DNA of 18,203 bases, taken from assembly GCA_024408895.1 (NCBI GenBank), contig JAKSUO010000005.1, positions 1-18,203 on the forward strand, in the 5' to 3' direction. Below, in pieces: positions 1-8,102 of this stretch. The position numbers were made by a program, and so were the translations under genes. The stretch's first letter is position 1, and each line of letters begins with the position of its first letter. Origin of the DNA: Alphaproteobacteria bacterium (GTDB taxonomy: Bacteria; Pseudomonadota; Alphaproteobacteria; RF32; CAG-239). Below the pieces are notes generated by a model. The model was not told where the DNA came from. It saw only the letters and a list, made by a program, of their open reading frames with translations, and did not search any database.

Positions 1-433
1 CGTTCTTAACAATATCATTAAATACTTTGTTAAGGACTTCCTTAAATTCATCTGCTTTTGATACATTTGTGTCCTTTGCAATAACACCGAAATACGGCTG
101 AAGAATTCCATCATCAAAAGAAGGATATACATCCTTACCAATTTCGCTTTCGATCAGCGCTCTCTTAAGAGATGAACCTGGATTTGCAAGTACGTACTCA
201 ATCACCTTAAATGCAACAAGCTTATTTTTATCAGAACAGTCTCCGATACAATAATTCATCGAAAGGAAGGTATTTGCATCAGCATCTTCTCCCTCATTAA
301 GGTTACAATTTTTAACAATACTTACAGGCTTATCAAAGGTTTTCTGAACATCAATTGTAGAATCAACCTCTCGATAATCGAATTTTGAGAGATATTCTCT
401 GTCGATATAATCCAATTTTTCAGCCATATCCAT
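1..433 (-). other. Internal fragment of M16C (PreP-like) metallopeptidase, probably from another genome
   Basis: About 137 residues after the AccA part resemble the segment leading into and including the M16 C-terminal (non-catalytic) domain of bacterial presequence proteases, best known to me from Clostridia such as Lachnospiraceae. Recognisable pieces are EYLSKFDYREVDSTI, NTFLSMNYCIGDCSDKNK, and PGSSLKRALIESEIGKDVY. The zinc-binding HxxEH half would lie before the join and is not present, and the rest of the peptidase would lie left of position 1. The family assignment rests on remembered family patterns, not on a search. The different codon preference from the rest of the window supports a foreign source. 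Confidence 0.6.
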
Positions 434-871
434 AAGGCGTTGCGCTTTACGATAACCTTCAGGTTTTGCCATGCCGAAGTTGTATTTTATGCGTGATTCC
501 AAATCATTACCTTTTTCTTGTCCGATAATCACTACCGGAATATTTTCAAATGTACCGATACCGCCGATAACCGCAGCATCATCTCCAAAACATCGGTCTC
601 CGCAAAGCAGGGTAAAATTTTGAATCAAATTATTAACATAGTCCAAACAGTGCAGACGTTCCGGATGGCGGGCAATTTGCACTTTTTGCCACGGGGTTAA
701 ATGGTGATAAACCTGTTCCAAGTGCTTGTTTAAGTTTGTTTGCAAACGCTTGATTTCTTTATTGATATCCGAATCTTTGCTATCTGAAAGGGACTTGAGA
801 TGTTCTATTTTTTTTTCAAATTCCACAATTGTTTTTTCAAAATCAAGAATTACGGTTTCGTTGTCACTCAT
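1..871 (-). CDS. accA: Chimeric frame: N-terminal half of acetyl-CoA carboxylase carboxyltransferase alpha joined to M16C peptidase fragment; runs off left edge
   Basis: Reading the minus strand from ATG 871-869 gives at least 290 uninterrupted codons to the window edge. An AAAGGA Shine-Dalgarno lies about 8 nt upstream of the start. Residues 1 to about 150 match AccA, the subunit that with AccD moves carboxyl from carboxybiotin to acetyl-CoA in fatty-acid synthesis. Visible AccA landmarks are LDFEKTI near the start, ARHPERLHCLDYV, GDRCFGDDAAVIGGI, and NFGMAKPEGYRKAQRLM. AccA should then continue into the FIDTPGAYPG core, which is entirely absent. From residue 154 the frame reads instead like a presequence-protease-type M16 peptidase (YLSKFDYREVDS, then ALIESEIGKDVYPSFDDGI). 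Codon use shifts at the same place: the first half uses CGT/CGC for Arg and TTG/TTA/CTG among its Leu codons, while the second uses AGA/CGA and mostly CTT, with more AAG. A functional AccA cannot come from this frame. An assembly misjoin is more likely than a real fusion. Confidence 0.8.
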   Translation of the reverse strand, partial: MSDNETVILDFEKTIVEFEKKIEHLKSLSDSKDSDINKEIKRLQTNLNKHLEQVYHHLTPWQKVQIARHPERLHCLDYVNNLIQNFTLLCGDRCFGDDAAVIGGIGTFENIPVVIIGQEKGNDLESRIKYNFGMAKPEGYRKAQRLMDMAEKLDYIDREYLSKFDYREVDSTIDVQKTFDKPVSIVKNCNLNEGEDADANTFLSMNYCIGDCSDKNKLVAFKVIEYVLANPGSSLKRALIESEIGKDVYPSFDDGILQPYFGVIAKDTNVSKADEFKEVLNKVFNDIVKN

Positions 872-980
872 TTTTTTAATCCTTTTGTTAAGGTTATCAG
901 CGGCAGTTTAACACATTTTTTTTAAATGTTTAGGTTTTTTTTATCGCTGTTAATGTTTGTTGATTTCTTGATAAAAAACT

Positions 981-1008
981 TTGAAAATTCAACTAAAGAG
1001 AATATAAT
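981..1008 (+). promoter_or_regulatory. Sigma70-type promoter for the 1040-5182 operon
   Basis: TTGAAA (981-986) and a perfect TATAAT (1003-1008) are separated by 16 nt. They lie 31 nt before the ATG at 1040, which has an AAAGGA ribosome site at 1027-1032. The promoter sits in the divergent gap between accA and the membrane-protein gene. I see no convincing promoter for accA on the other strand of this gap. Confidence 0.6.
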
Positions 1009-1039
1009 GACACATATTTGATTATTAAAGGAATGTCCA

Positions 1040-2314
1040 ATGTTTGTATTCACATTTTTTACGGCTGTCTTTACATCAGTATCGTGGTTAATATACGGTT
1101 TTTTGTTTGTTCGGTCTCACTTGACGGATAGTACACTGTTTGAACAAACTCCGCAGGATGTTTTGGTGCTGTTGGCGGTTGTGTTCTTGCCGATATTTGT
1201 TATATGGGGCATTTTCGGATATGTTAATCAGTTTTTGAATAACCGCAGTATGAACAGTAAACAGAGCGAACTGTTGCGGCAATTGCAAAAAAATCAGGAT
1301 TATACCGATTTGGTGGTGCGGGTGATGCTGGATGCCGAACACGAAATTAAAGACGGGTTCGTTTTGAATAAGTTTGATGTTTTTATTAACGATATGAATG
1401 AGGCTTTAGGCGAAATTATTCAACGGTGCAATATCGCATCTTCGGCACAGTTGGAACAACTTTGGCAACGTGTGCGCCGTGGCGAAAAATGGGCGTTGGG
1501 TAAGGCTATTTTGGAAGCGGCAAAAAGTCAAAATACTTTTGATGCGTGGGCGCGGGAAAAAGTTGGTAGAGATAAGGTTTTTCGCGGCTCATTGTTGGAG
1601 TTTTGTTCGCGTTATCAAAATTTATTGCAACTTTTGGAAAAACATGACCGTGATCGCATTTTCTTGCGTATGATTGAAACCGGAGTGTTTGGCAAGGTTT
1701 ATTCTATTATTGCCCCGCTGAGTGAGGGGTTGGGCGAAATTCGCGCTGATGTGCGGACGCGCATTGCCTCCGAATCAGAAACAAATTATGACTATGCTTC
1801 GGTTTTGCATGTGGCATCTCTTGAAGAACCAAGCATAGATGAAACAATTGCAAACGTGGATAAAGATGAAAATGAGGAAGAAAATGATGTGTATGATAAG
1901 TTCAAACCATCGTTGCTTTCACGTTTCAATCCTTTCCACAGAAAGCAAGATGACAGCAATGAAGAAACCGAGGAGGATCCGTTCTTTCAAGCATTGCAAA
2001 ACAGTTTTGATAATAAGCGAGATGTTGTTAAAGAACCTTCTTTTTCGCAACATTCGTTAAATGATGAAAAAGAAGAACCTTCTTTGAAAATTGAGGATAA
2101 TGAGAAAAGCTTTACGGTTGGAACAACTTTTAATAATGTTGACAGCACATTGGCCAGTTTACGTGAAAATGTTGCGGAAGAACCGCATATAAGTTTAGTT
2201 GGTAACGAATCCAATGAATTTACGAGTAAAAAAGTTGAAGCAACTCAAGAAGATGATGAAGATTTAGTTTATCCGTTCGGTGGTTGGACAGATGAAAATA
2301 AATATAATCCGTAG
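1040..2314 (+). CDS. Unrecognised inner-membrane protein: two N-terminal helices, helical middle, long acidic tail
   Basis: I do not recognise this 424-residue protein. It starts with two hydrophobic segments (about residues 1-24 and 40-63), so the remainder is probably on one side of the inner membrane, most likely cytoplasmic. Residues about 70-235 are helix-rich and charged, look folded, and contain repeated Leu/Gln/Arg patterns (for example EQLWQRVRRGEKWALGKAILEAA). Residues about 240-424 are strongly acidic and low in complexity, with recurring EEP/EED words separated by 20-40 residues, ending in the aromatic YPFGGW. This tail is probably disordered and might bind partners. The ATG at 1040 has a good AAAGGA site 7 nt upstream and a promoter. 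The 3' end overlaps yejA by 23 nt, so the two are co-transcribed and probably translationally coupled. That hints at a link with peptide uptake, but this is inference only. Confidence 0.85.
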   Translation: MFVFTFFTAVFTSVSWLIYGFLFVRSHLTDSTLFEQTPQDVLVLLAVVFLPIFVIWGIFGYVNQFLNNRSMNSKQSELLRQLQKNQDYTDLVVRVMLDAEHEIKDGFVLNKFDVFINDMNEALGEIIQRCNIASSAQLEQLWQRVRRGEKWALGKAILEAAKSQNTFDAWAREKVGRDKVFRGSLLEFCSRYQNLLQLLEKHDRDRIFLRMIETGVFGKVYSIIAPLSEGLGEIRADVRTRIASESETNYDYASVLHVASLEEPSIDETIANVDKDENEEENDVYDKFKPSLLSRFNPFHRKQDDSNEETEEDPFFQALQNSFDNKRDVVKEPSFSQHSLNDEKEEPSLKIEDNEKSFTVGTTFNNVDSTLASLRENVAEEPHISLVGNESNEFTSKKVEATQEDDEDLVYPFGGWTDENKYNP

Positions 2315-4097
2315 TTTTATTTTCTCGGCATTTTTCAGTATAGTGCAGTTATCGGCGGCATATGCCGTTGTTACGGACAAAATTGCTCTTTACGGTGAAT
2401 CAAAATATCCGAGTTCTTTTCGTTCTTTTTCTTATGTGAATGAAAACGCGCCGCAGGGCGGAAAGATTGTTTTGCCGGCTTATGGAACGTTTGATAATTT
2501 TAATCCCTACATTTTTAAGGGAGTGTCGGCGTCGTTTGTCACATCTTTGGTTTCCGAGACTTTAGGAGTATCTCCGATAGATGATCCGTTTACGGTATAT
2601 CCGCTGCTTGCGGAAAAGTTTGATTTGCCGGCAGATAAATCGTATATCGGATTTATTTTAAATAAAAACGCTCGTTTCTCCGACGGAACGCCGGTAACGG
2701 CAGACGATGTTGTTTTCAGTTTTAACGCGATTGTGGAAAAAGGCGCGCCGATTTATCGGGTGTATTATGCTGATGTTGATAGGATTGAAAAAATAAGCAA
2801 AAGAGAAGTGCGCTTTTATTTTAAGCCGAATACAAACAATAAAGAACTTCCGGTCATATTGTCGCAATTTAGTATTTTCTCGGCAAAGGATTTCAGCACG
2901 CGAGAATTTGATAAACCGACTTTGCAAGTCCCGTTGGGCAGCGGTCCTTATATTGTGAAGGATTTTCAAGTTAATAAATTTGTGGAATTGCAAAAAAATC
3001 CAAATTATTGGGGTAAAAATTTGCCGTCACAGCGCGGGTTTTATAATTTTGAAACCATACGCTATGATTATTATCAGGACACAACGGTTACTTTGCAGGC
3101 TTTGTTTTCCAAAGATATTGATGTGCGCGAGGAGTATATCGCCAAAATTTGGATGACAGGTTATGATAATGAATTAGTGAAATCCGGCAAAATAAAAAAA
3201 GAAAATATAGAACATAACAATCCGGCAATTTTGCAAAATTTTGCGTATAATGTGCGGCGAGATAAATTTAAGGACAGAAAAGTTCGTAAGGCGATTGATT
3301 TGGCTTTTAATTTTGAGTGGGCAAATGAAAAGTTGTTTTATAATATATATAAGCGGTTGTTCAGTTATTTTACCAACACGGGTATGGAAGCAATCGGTTT
3401 GCCGGAAGGAAAAGAATTGAAAATTCTTGAAAAGTATCGTGATAAATTACCGCCGGAGGTGTTTACCGAAGAATATCATCCGACAACGAATCCGGATATT
3501 TATGATTCCCGTGAAAATTTGAAAAAGGCGGTGGAACTGTTAAACGAAGCCGGGTATGACTTTGTTGAAGGTAAAATGACAAACTTAAAAACCGGAGAAC
3601 CTTTGGAATTTGAGATTTTAAGCAATTCCGCCAACGGTGCGACCTTTACCAAAGTGATGTTGCCGTTTATTGAGAATCTGCGTAAAATCGGGATAAAGGC
3701 CGTTTTCCGAAATTTGGAAGTCAATATTTTTAAAAACAGGCTTGATGAATTTGATTTTGATATGGCAATCGTATCGTATAGGGTATCACAAATGCCGGGT
3801 AATGAGCAACGTGATTATTGGGGAAGCGAATCGGCAGACATTAAAGGTAGTAATAACATTATAGGTATCAAAAATTCAGTGGTGGATGAGTTAATTCAAG
3901 GGCTTGTTTCGGCGCAAGAAAAGGAAGATTATGTGGCGTATGTTAAGGCATTGGACAGAGTGCTTTTGCATGAAAATTATATAATTTTTCAGTGGTATTC
4001 GCCTTTTTCACGCGTGGCATATTGGGATAAATTCGGCCAACCGCAGACAGATGTCAAAATAGGATTTCAGCCTTATACATGGTGGATGAAGGAGTAA
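2292..4097 (+). CDS. yejA: YejA-like periplasmic peptide-binding protein of an ABC importer
   Basis: A family 5 extracellular solute-binding protein of the YejA subgroup, which in enterobacteria delivers oligopeptides and microcin C to the YejBEF ABC transporter. The mature start, IALYGESKYPSSFRSFSYVN followed by NAPQGGKI, is the typical YejA N terminus. It is followed by family 5 signatures such as NKNARFSDGTPVTADDVVFSF and, at the C terminus, an FQWYSPFSRVAYWDKFG segment. The ATG at 2292 gives a clear signal peptide with cleavage after AYA (residue 25). A GTG at 2280 is in frame, but it would put extra residues before the signal peptide, so I prefer 2292. Mature length, about 576 residues, is normal. 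The start lies inside the upstream gene (23 nt overlap) with only a weak GGA ribosome site, which suggests coupled translation. yejB follows after 2 nt. Confidence 0.93.
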   Translation: MKINIIRSFIFSAFFSIVQLSAAYAVVTDKIALYGESKYPSSFRSFSYVNENAPQGGKIVLPAYGTFDNFNPYIFKGVSASFVTSLVSETLGVSPIDDPFTVYPLLAEKFDLPADKSYIGFILNKNARFSDGTPVTADDVVFSFNAIVEKGAPIYRVYYADVDRIEKISKREVRFYFKPNTNNKELPVILSQFSIFSAKDFSTREFDKPTLQVPLGSGPYIVKDFQVNKFVELQKNPNYWGKNLPSQRGFYNFETIRYDYYQDTTVTLQALFSKDIDVREEYIAKIWMTGYDNELVKSGKIKKENIEHNNPAILQNFAYNVRRDKFKDRKVRKAIDLAFNFEWANEKLFYNIYKRLFSYFTNTGMEAIGLPEGKELKILEKYRDKLPPEVFTEEYHPTTNPDIYDSRENLKKAVELLNEAGYDFVEGKMTNLKTGEPLEFEILSNSANGATFTKVMLPFIENLRKIGIKAVFRNLEVNIFKNRLDEFDFDMAIVSYRVSQMPGNEQRDYWGSESADIKGSNNIIGIKNSVVDELIQGLVSAQEKEDYVAYVKALDRVLLHENYIIFQWYSPFSRVAYWDKFGQPQTDVKIGFQPYTWWMKE

Positions 4098-4099
4098 AA

Positions 4100-5182
4100 A
4101 TGCGACAATATATTCTTAAAAGACTTTTACTCATACCGTTGACTTTATTGGGGATTATTACAATTAATTTTGCCATTATTCAGTTGGCACCGGGCGGACC
4201 GGTTGATTATATTCTGGCACAATATCGCGGTATGAATACCGATGCTAAATCGCAGTTTACTTCAACAGCTGAAGTTAAATCGCAAACAGCTGGCGAGACA
4301 TCTTCAAAATACACAGGTTCACAAGGCGTGCCGGCGGATTTGGTTGAGGCATTGGAAAAACAATTCGGTTTTGATAAGCCGTGGTATTATCGTTATGGTA
4401 AAATGCTCAAAGATTATTTGTGCTTTGATTTCGGCACAAGTTATTATCGCGACAAAACGATTTTGGAATTGATTAAAGAACGGTTGCCCGTATCAATTTC
4501 TTTAGGGTTATGGTCAACGCTGATTATTTATTTAATAGCTATTCCGCTCGGTATCAGAAAAGCCCAAAAAGAAGGGTCGCATTTTGATGTAATCACATCG
4601 TTTGTGGTGGTTGTCGGTTCGGCGTTACCGGTTTTTCTGTTGGCGGTATTTTTTATCGTGTTTTTGGCCGGTGGCGTTTATTTTCAATGGTTTCCGCTAC
4701 GCGGGTTGGTGTCGGATAATTGGGATTCATTAAGCCGTTGGGCGCAGATAAAAGATTATTTTTGGCATATCACATTGCCGGTTATTACTATGGTTATCGG
4801 TGGTTTTGCGAGCTTAACGATGCTAACGAAAAATTCGTTTTTAGATGAAATAAATAAACAATATGTTTTGACGGCGCGTGCCAAAGGTGTTCCAGAAAAT
4901 AAAATTTTATACGGGCATATTTTTCGTAATGCCATGCTGATTATTATTGCCGGTTTCCCTTCACTTTTAATCAAGATGTTGTTTACGGGTTCATTATTAA
5001 TAGAAGTTATTTTTTCGCTTAACGGTATCGGATTGTTGGGTTATGAGGCAATTACAACGCGTGATTATCCGGTTGTTTTCGGAACATTATATATTTTTAG
5101 CCTGCTCGGATTAATTCTTAAACTTATCAGTGATTTAACCTATTGTTTGGTTGATCCGCGTATCAATTTTGAGAAGGCTTAA
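4100..5182 (+). CDS. yejB: YejB-like ABC peptide-importer permease
   Basis: An inner-membrane permease of the DppB/OppB class, YejB branch. It begins with MRQYILKRLLLIPLTLLGI and APGGPVDYI, then has the YejB-specific polar insert before KQFGFDKPWYYRYGKML. The later part holds the permease (EAA-type) region around TARAKGVPENKILYGHIFRNAM and the closing VDPRINF. About six hydrophobic segments are visible and length (360 aa) is close to E. coli YejB. The ATG at 4100 has GAAGGAG at 4088-4094 as ribosome site. An in-frame ATG at 4079 lies inside yejA and is less likely. YejB normally pairs with YejE and is powered by YejF. Neither gene follows, because the next gene is an unrelated repeat protein, so the partners must be encoded elsewhere or be missing. 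Confidence 0.93.
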   Translation: MRQYILKRLLLIPLTLLGIITINFAIIQLAPGGPVDYILAQYRGMNTDAKSQFTSTAEVKSQTAGETSSKYTGSQGVPADLVEALEKQFGFDKPWYYRYGKMLKDYLCFDFGTSYYRDKTILELIKERLPVSISLGLWSTLIIYLIAIPLGIRKAQKEGSHFDVITSFVVVVGSALPVFLLAVFFIVFLAGGVYFQWFPLRGLVSDNWDSLSRWAQIKDYFWHITLPVITMVIGGFASLTMLTKNSFLDEINKQYVLTARAKGVPENKILYGHIFRNAMLIIIAGFPSLLIKMLFTGSLLIEVIFSLNGIGLLGYEAITTRDYPVVFGTLYIFSLLGLILKLISDLTYCLVDPRINFEKA

Positions 5183-5246
5183 ATATAATTGCCTTTATGG
5201 CAAAATTGTGTTATGAAACAAAAAAAGCTAATGAAAGGTTGTTTCA

Positions 5247-8096
5247 ATGCTGCAAAGAAGAATTTTTATTGTAATATTATCTGTTTTTTTTAGTGTCGCG
5301 AATGTTTGTTACGCCGTTCCTTTAAGCAAGGCTGAGGATTTGACATTTCAAACTCAAAATGATGAGGAATTTGTAACCGATAAAGAGGGAAAACCTTTTG
5401 CGGGTGCTGTTGTGTTGACTGATGAAAACGGCAGAGATATAACATATTTTTATAAGGCCGGACGTAAAAACGGTGTGGCGGTTGCTTATTATGAAAATGA
5501 AAAACCGGCAGTGGAAATTACCTATGCTCAAGGCAAAAAAAACGGCGTGGAAGTCGGCTTTTCTCCGGATGGAAAGCCTCAATACAAAAAAACATATAAA
5601 AACGATGTCTTGAATGGCGAAGAAATAATGTTTTATGAGAGCGGAAATCAGCAAACGCGTTCCGTGTATCAAGACGGTAAACTGAACGGAGAGGTTATAT
5701 ATTTTGATGAAAACGGCAATCAAACTAAAATTGAAACATATGTGAACGGTGAAAAAAACGGACCGGAGCGGTTTATTGAAAATAAAATGTTGCGTAAAGA
5801 ATATAATTATGTTCACGGCGAACTTGACGGTGTTACCAAGTTGTATAATGAAAAGTATTTGACTGATGAAATAAATTATAAAAAAGGCAAAAAAGAAGGT
5901 ATTCATACCTCGTATAAAGAAGACGGCAGTAAAATTCAAATACCTTATATTGAAGATGAAAAATCGGGTGAAGCCGTTGCGTATTATCCCGATGGAAAAA
6001 TTGCCAATAAAGTTCGTTTTTTTAATAATCAGCGTAACGGGCTGTCCGAAAAATTTTATCCGAACGGAAATTTAAGCTCTGCGGAAAATTATAAAGATGA
6101 TTTAAAAGACGGTATCGGCCGTTATTTTAATGATAAAGGGGAACTTACTTCCGTCAGCTATAATGAAAAAGGAACTGAGCTGACAAAGGTTGAAATAGAA
6201 AATAATACCGATTTGAAAAATATTTATGAAGCCTATAAAAAAGGACAATTGGCGCGTTTTAGCAATAAACGTAATTTTTGGTACTTAATTTTATGGCTCG
6301 GCTTGAATACGGGAAAGCAAGATATATTAGCAGAGCTGGAAAAAGAAATGGCAATGTTCGCGGTTAGTTTGAGCGATGAACGTGTATATAAACGTTATGC
6401 GCCGGCCAGATATGAAGCGTATGTTAAAAATCTTTATTTTGGTTTAACACCACTCAGTTATGCTGTTAATATAAACAGTCCGCAAGATGTTTTACATAAA
6501 TTATCCGCTCAGGTTAATGAAAAAAATGCCAAAGGAACAACTGCTTTGCAAGAAGTTGTCCGTTTGGGAAATGCTGACGCTGTTAAATATATCTTGTTGC
6601 ATAATGCTGATATGAATCAGGAAAATGGCGAAAATGCAAAAATTTTATTGTACGCTCTTGAAAATAATGCGCCGAATGCGGTTGTGCAAGAGTTGTTGAA
6701 AGCAGGCGCTTCGGCAAACGTGTCGGATGAAAAAGGGAACACACCTCTGTTCTGGGCAATTAAAAATAACAATAAAGAGTTGATTGACTTGCTGATTAAA
6801 AATAAGCAAGGGTTATCGGTACTTAATAGCAAAGGGCAGAATATTTTAATGTCCGCTTATGAAAACAATGCGCCGGTTGAAATCACGGAACAGCTGTTAC
6901 AGGCCGGTGTTGATGTTAATCATAAAGATAATGAAGGGCAGGTTCTTCTGGTTGATGTTTTGAAAAAACAAGATTATGAAACAGCAAAAATTTTGTTGGA
7001 AAATGGGGCAGATGTGTTATTGGCAAATAATGAAAAAACATCAGCCGTATCTTATGCTATGGCAGAAACTTTGCCGCCGGATATTGAAAAACTTATTTTT
7101 GCGCAAGACATAGATGCCAATAAAATTATGCCGCCGTATGATAAATCTTTGTGGCGAGTTTTGGTTGAAAATAAACGCTATGATTTGTTGAAAAATATAT
7201 GGAAAAAGAATCCTGACGCGCTATTTGCGCAAGATGCCGAAAAACAACAACCTTTATACGCTGTTTGGGATTTGCCGGAAAATGAACAGATTAAAGAAAT
7301 CGTGCTGTCGTGTATGGGAAAAGCGGATGACGAACTGTTATGGAATGCGATAAAAAGGAAAGATATTGAATTAATGCAGGCGGCGGTGGCACACGGCGCA
7401 GATATTAATGCGGTTAAAGAAGGAGAAAATCTGCTGACATATATTGTTAAAAATAACGAAGATTCAGCATTTTTAGAAGTTTTGGCTGCTCAGACATTAA
7501 ACGTTGATGCCCAAAATGCTGACGGTCAAACCGCCTTGGATTTGGCCGTGTTGAATAATAATGTGGCAGCTGCGGAATTTTTGCTTAAAAACGGTGCAGA
7601 CGTAAATCGTCGGGTGAACAATGAGGGATATTTGCTGATGCTGAAGAATAATCAATCGGAGATGACTTTATTGTTACTTAAATATAAACCGGATTTTTCG
7701 GCTGATTCAACAAAAGAACAATCGTTGTTAATGAAGGCTGCGGCGCGGCTGAATGTTGAGTTGGTTAATGCTCTTATAAAAGAAAATTTTGATGTAAATG
7801 CCCGCGATAAAAATGGAAATACGGCATTATTATATTTGGCCGATGCGTTGCATTTTTATCCGAATATGACACCGGCGATGTTGGGTGAGGCATATAAAAA
7901 CATTGTTACGTTGTTGGTTGATAATGGAGCCGATATTAATGCGCAAGATAATATCGGCAACACCTTGCTGATGAAAGTTGCTAAAATGAAAACACCGGCA
8001 TATTCAACCATATCACGCGTGATGCAAGAACTTGGTGCCAATCCGAATATGCGCGACCAATACGGCAAAACGGCCGCTGATTATGCCGGTAAATAA
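5247..8096 (+). CDS. Exported repeat protein: YwqK/MORN-type repeats followed by ankyrin repeats
   Basis: A 949-residue protein with a signal peptide (cleavage likely after CYA, residue 23), so it should act in the periplasm, at the outer membrane or outside the cell. Residues about 69-290 hold some ten MORN-variant units of the YwqK kind with the core Y-x2-G-x3-G, such as YKAGRKNG, YAQGKKNG, YQDGKLNG, YVNGEKNG and YKKGKKEG, spaced about 20-25 residues apart. A helical linker (about 320-395) follows. Residues about 398-945 carry a long series of ankyrin-like repeats (GNTPLFWAIKNNNKELIDLL, DGQTALDLAVLNNNVAAAEF, GNTALLYLA, YGKTAADYAG). No enzymatic domain is apparent, so a binding or scaffold role is likely. 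The start has GAAAGG 8 nt upstream. It lies 64 nt after yejB, with a TATAAT at 5184-5189 but no good -35, so it may be read from the yej transcript. The stop converges with the next minus-strand gene 6 nt away. Confidence 0.9.
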   Translation: MLQRRIFIVILSVFFSVANVCYAVPLSKAEDLTFQTQNDEEFVTDKEGKPFAGAVVLTDENGRDITYFYKAGRKNGVAVAYYENEKPAVEITYAQGKKNGVEVGFSPDGKPQYKKTYKNDVLNGEEIMFYESGNQQTRSVYQDGKLNGEVIYFDENGNQTKIETYVNGEKNGPERFIENKMLRKEYNYVHGELDGVTKLYNEKYLTDEINYKKGKKEGIHTSYKEDGSKIQIPYIEDEKSGEAVAYYPDGKIANKVRFFNNQRNGLSEKFYPNGNLSSAENYKDDLKDGIGRYFNDKGELTSVSYNEKGTELTKVEIENNTDLKNIYEAYKKGQLARFSNKRNFWYLILWLGLNTGKQDILAELEKEMAMFAVSLSDERVYKRYAPARYEAYVKNLYFGLTPLSYAVNINSPQDVLHKLSAQVNEKNAKGTTALQEVVRLGNADAVKYILLHNADMNQENGENAKILLYALENNAPNAVVQELLKAGASANVSDEKGNTPLFWAIKNNNKELIDLLIKNKQGLSVLNSKGQNILMSAYENNAPVEITEQLLQAGVDVNHKDNEGQVLLVDVLKKQDYETAKILLENGADVLLANNEKTSAVSYAMAETLPPDIEKLIFAQDIDANKIMPPYDKSLWRVLVENKRYDLLKNIWKKNPDALFAQDAEKQQPLYAVWDLPENEQIKEIVLSCMGKADDELLWNAIKRKDIELMQAAVAHGADINAVKEGENLLTYIVKNNEDSAFLEVLAAQTLNVDAQNADGQTALDLAVLNNNVAAAEFLLKNGADVNRRVNNEGYLLMLKNNQSEMTLLLLKYKPDFSADSTKEQSLLMKAAARLNVELVNALIKENFDVNARDKNGNTALLYLADALHFYPNMTPAMLGEAYKNIVTLLVDNGADINAQDNIGNTLLMKVAKMKTPAYSTISRVMQELGANPNMRDQYGKTAADYAGK

Positions 8097-8102
8097 GAAA
8101 AT

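Noticed and set aside
1..871. A genuine bifunctional carboxylase-peptidase fusion
   Set aside because: The AccA part lacks its second half and the peptidase part lacks its zinc-binding half, so neither activity would survive. The join lies in a short word common to both.
518..911. Two short plus-strand frames opposite the accA part
   Set aside because: The minus strand here encodes recognisable AccA with a ribosome site. The plus-strand translations show nothing.
905..945. AT-only hairpin (ACATTT/AAATGT) near the accA promoter region
   Set aside because: A six-bp AT stem in a T-rich gap is expected by chance, with no supporting context.
5189..5203. Small hairpin TTGCC-TTTAT-GGCAA after yejB as a terminator
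   Set aside because: Only 5 bp, with no T-run after it. Transcription probably continues into the repeat-protein gene.
5322..5939. A 205-codon open frame on the minus strand opposite the MORN repeats
   Set aside because: It is the mirror of a repetitive, AT-rich coding region. The translation is Phe/Ile-rich without family features, and the plus-strand frame has a signal peptide and clear repeats.
5247..8096. A toxin-antitoxin or contact-toxin system around the MORN-ankyrin gene
   Set aside because: YwqK repeats are often labelled antitoxin, but no toxin domain or nuclease/peptidase motif is visible in it or its neighbours.
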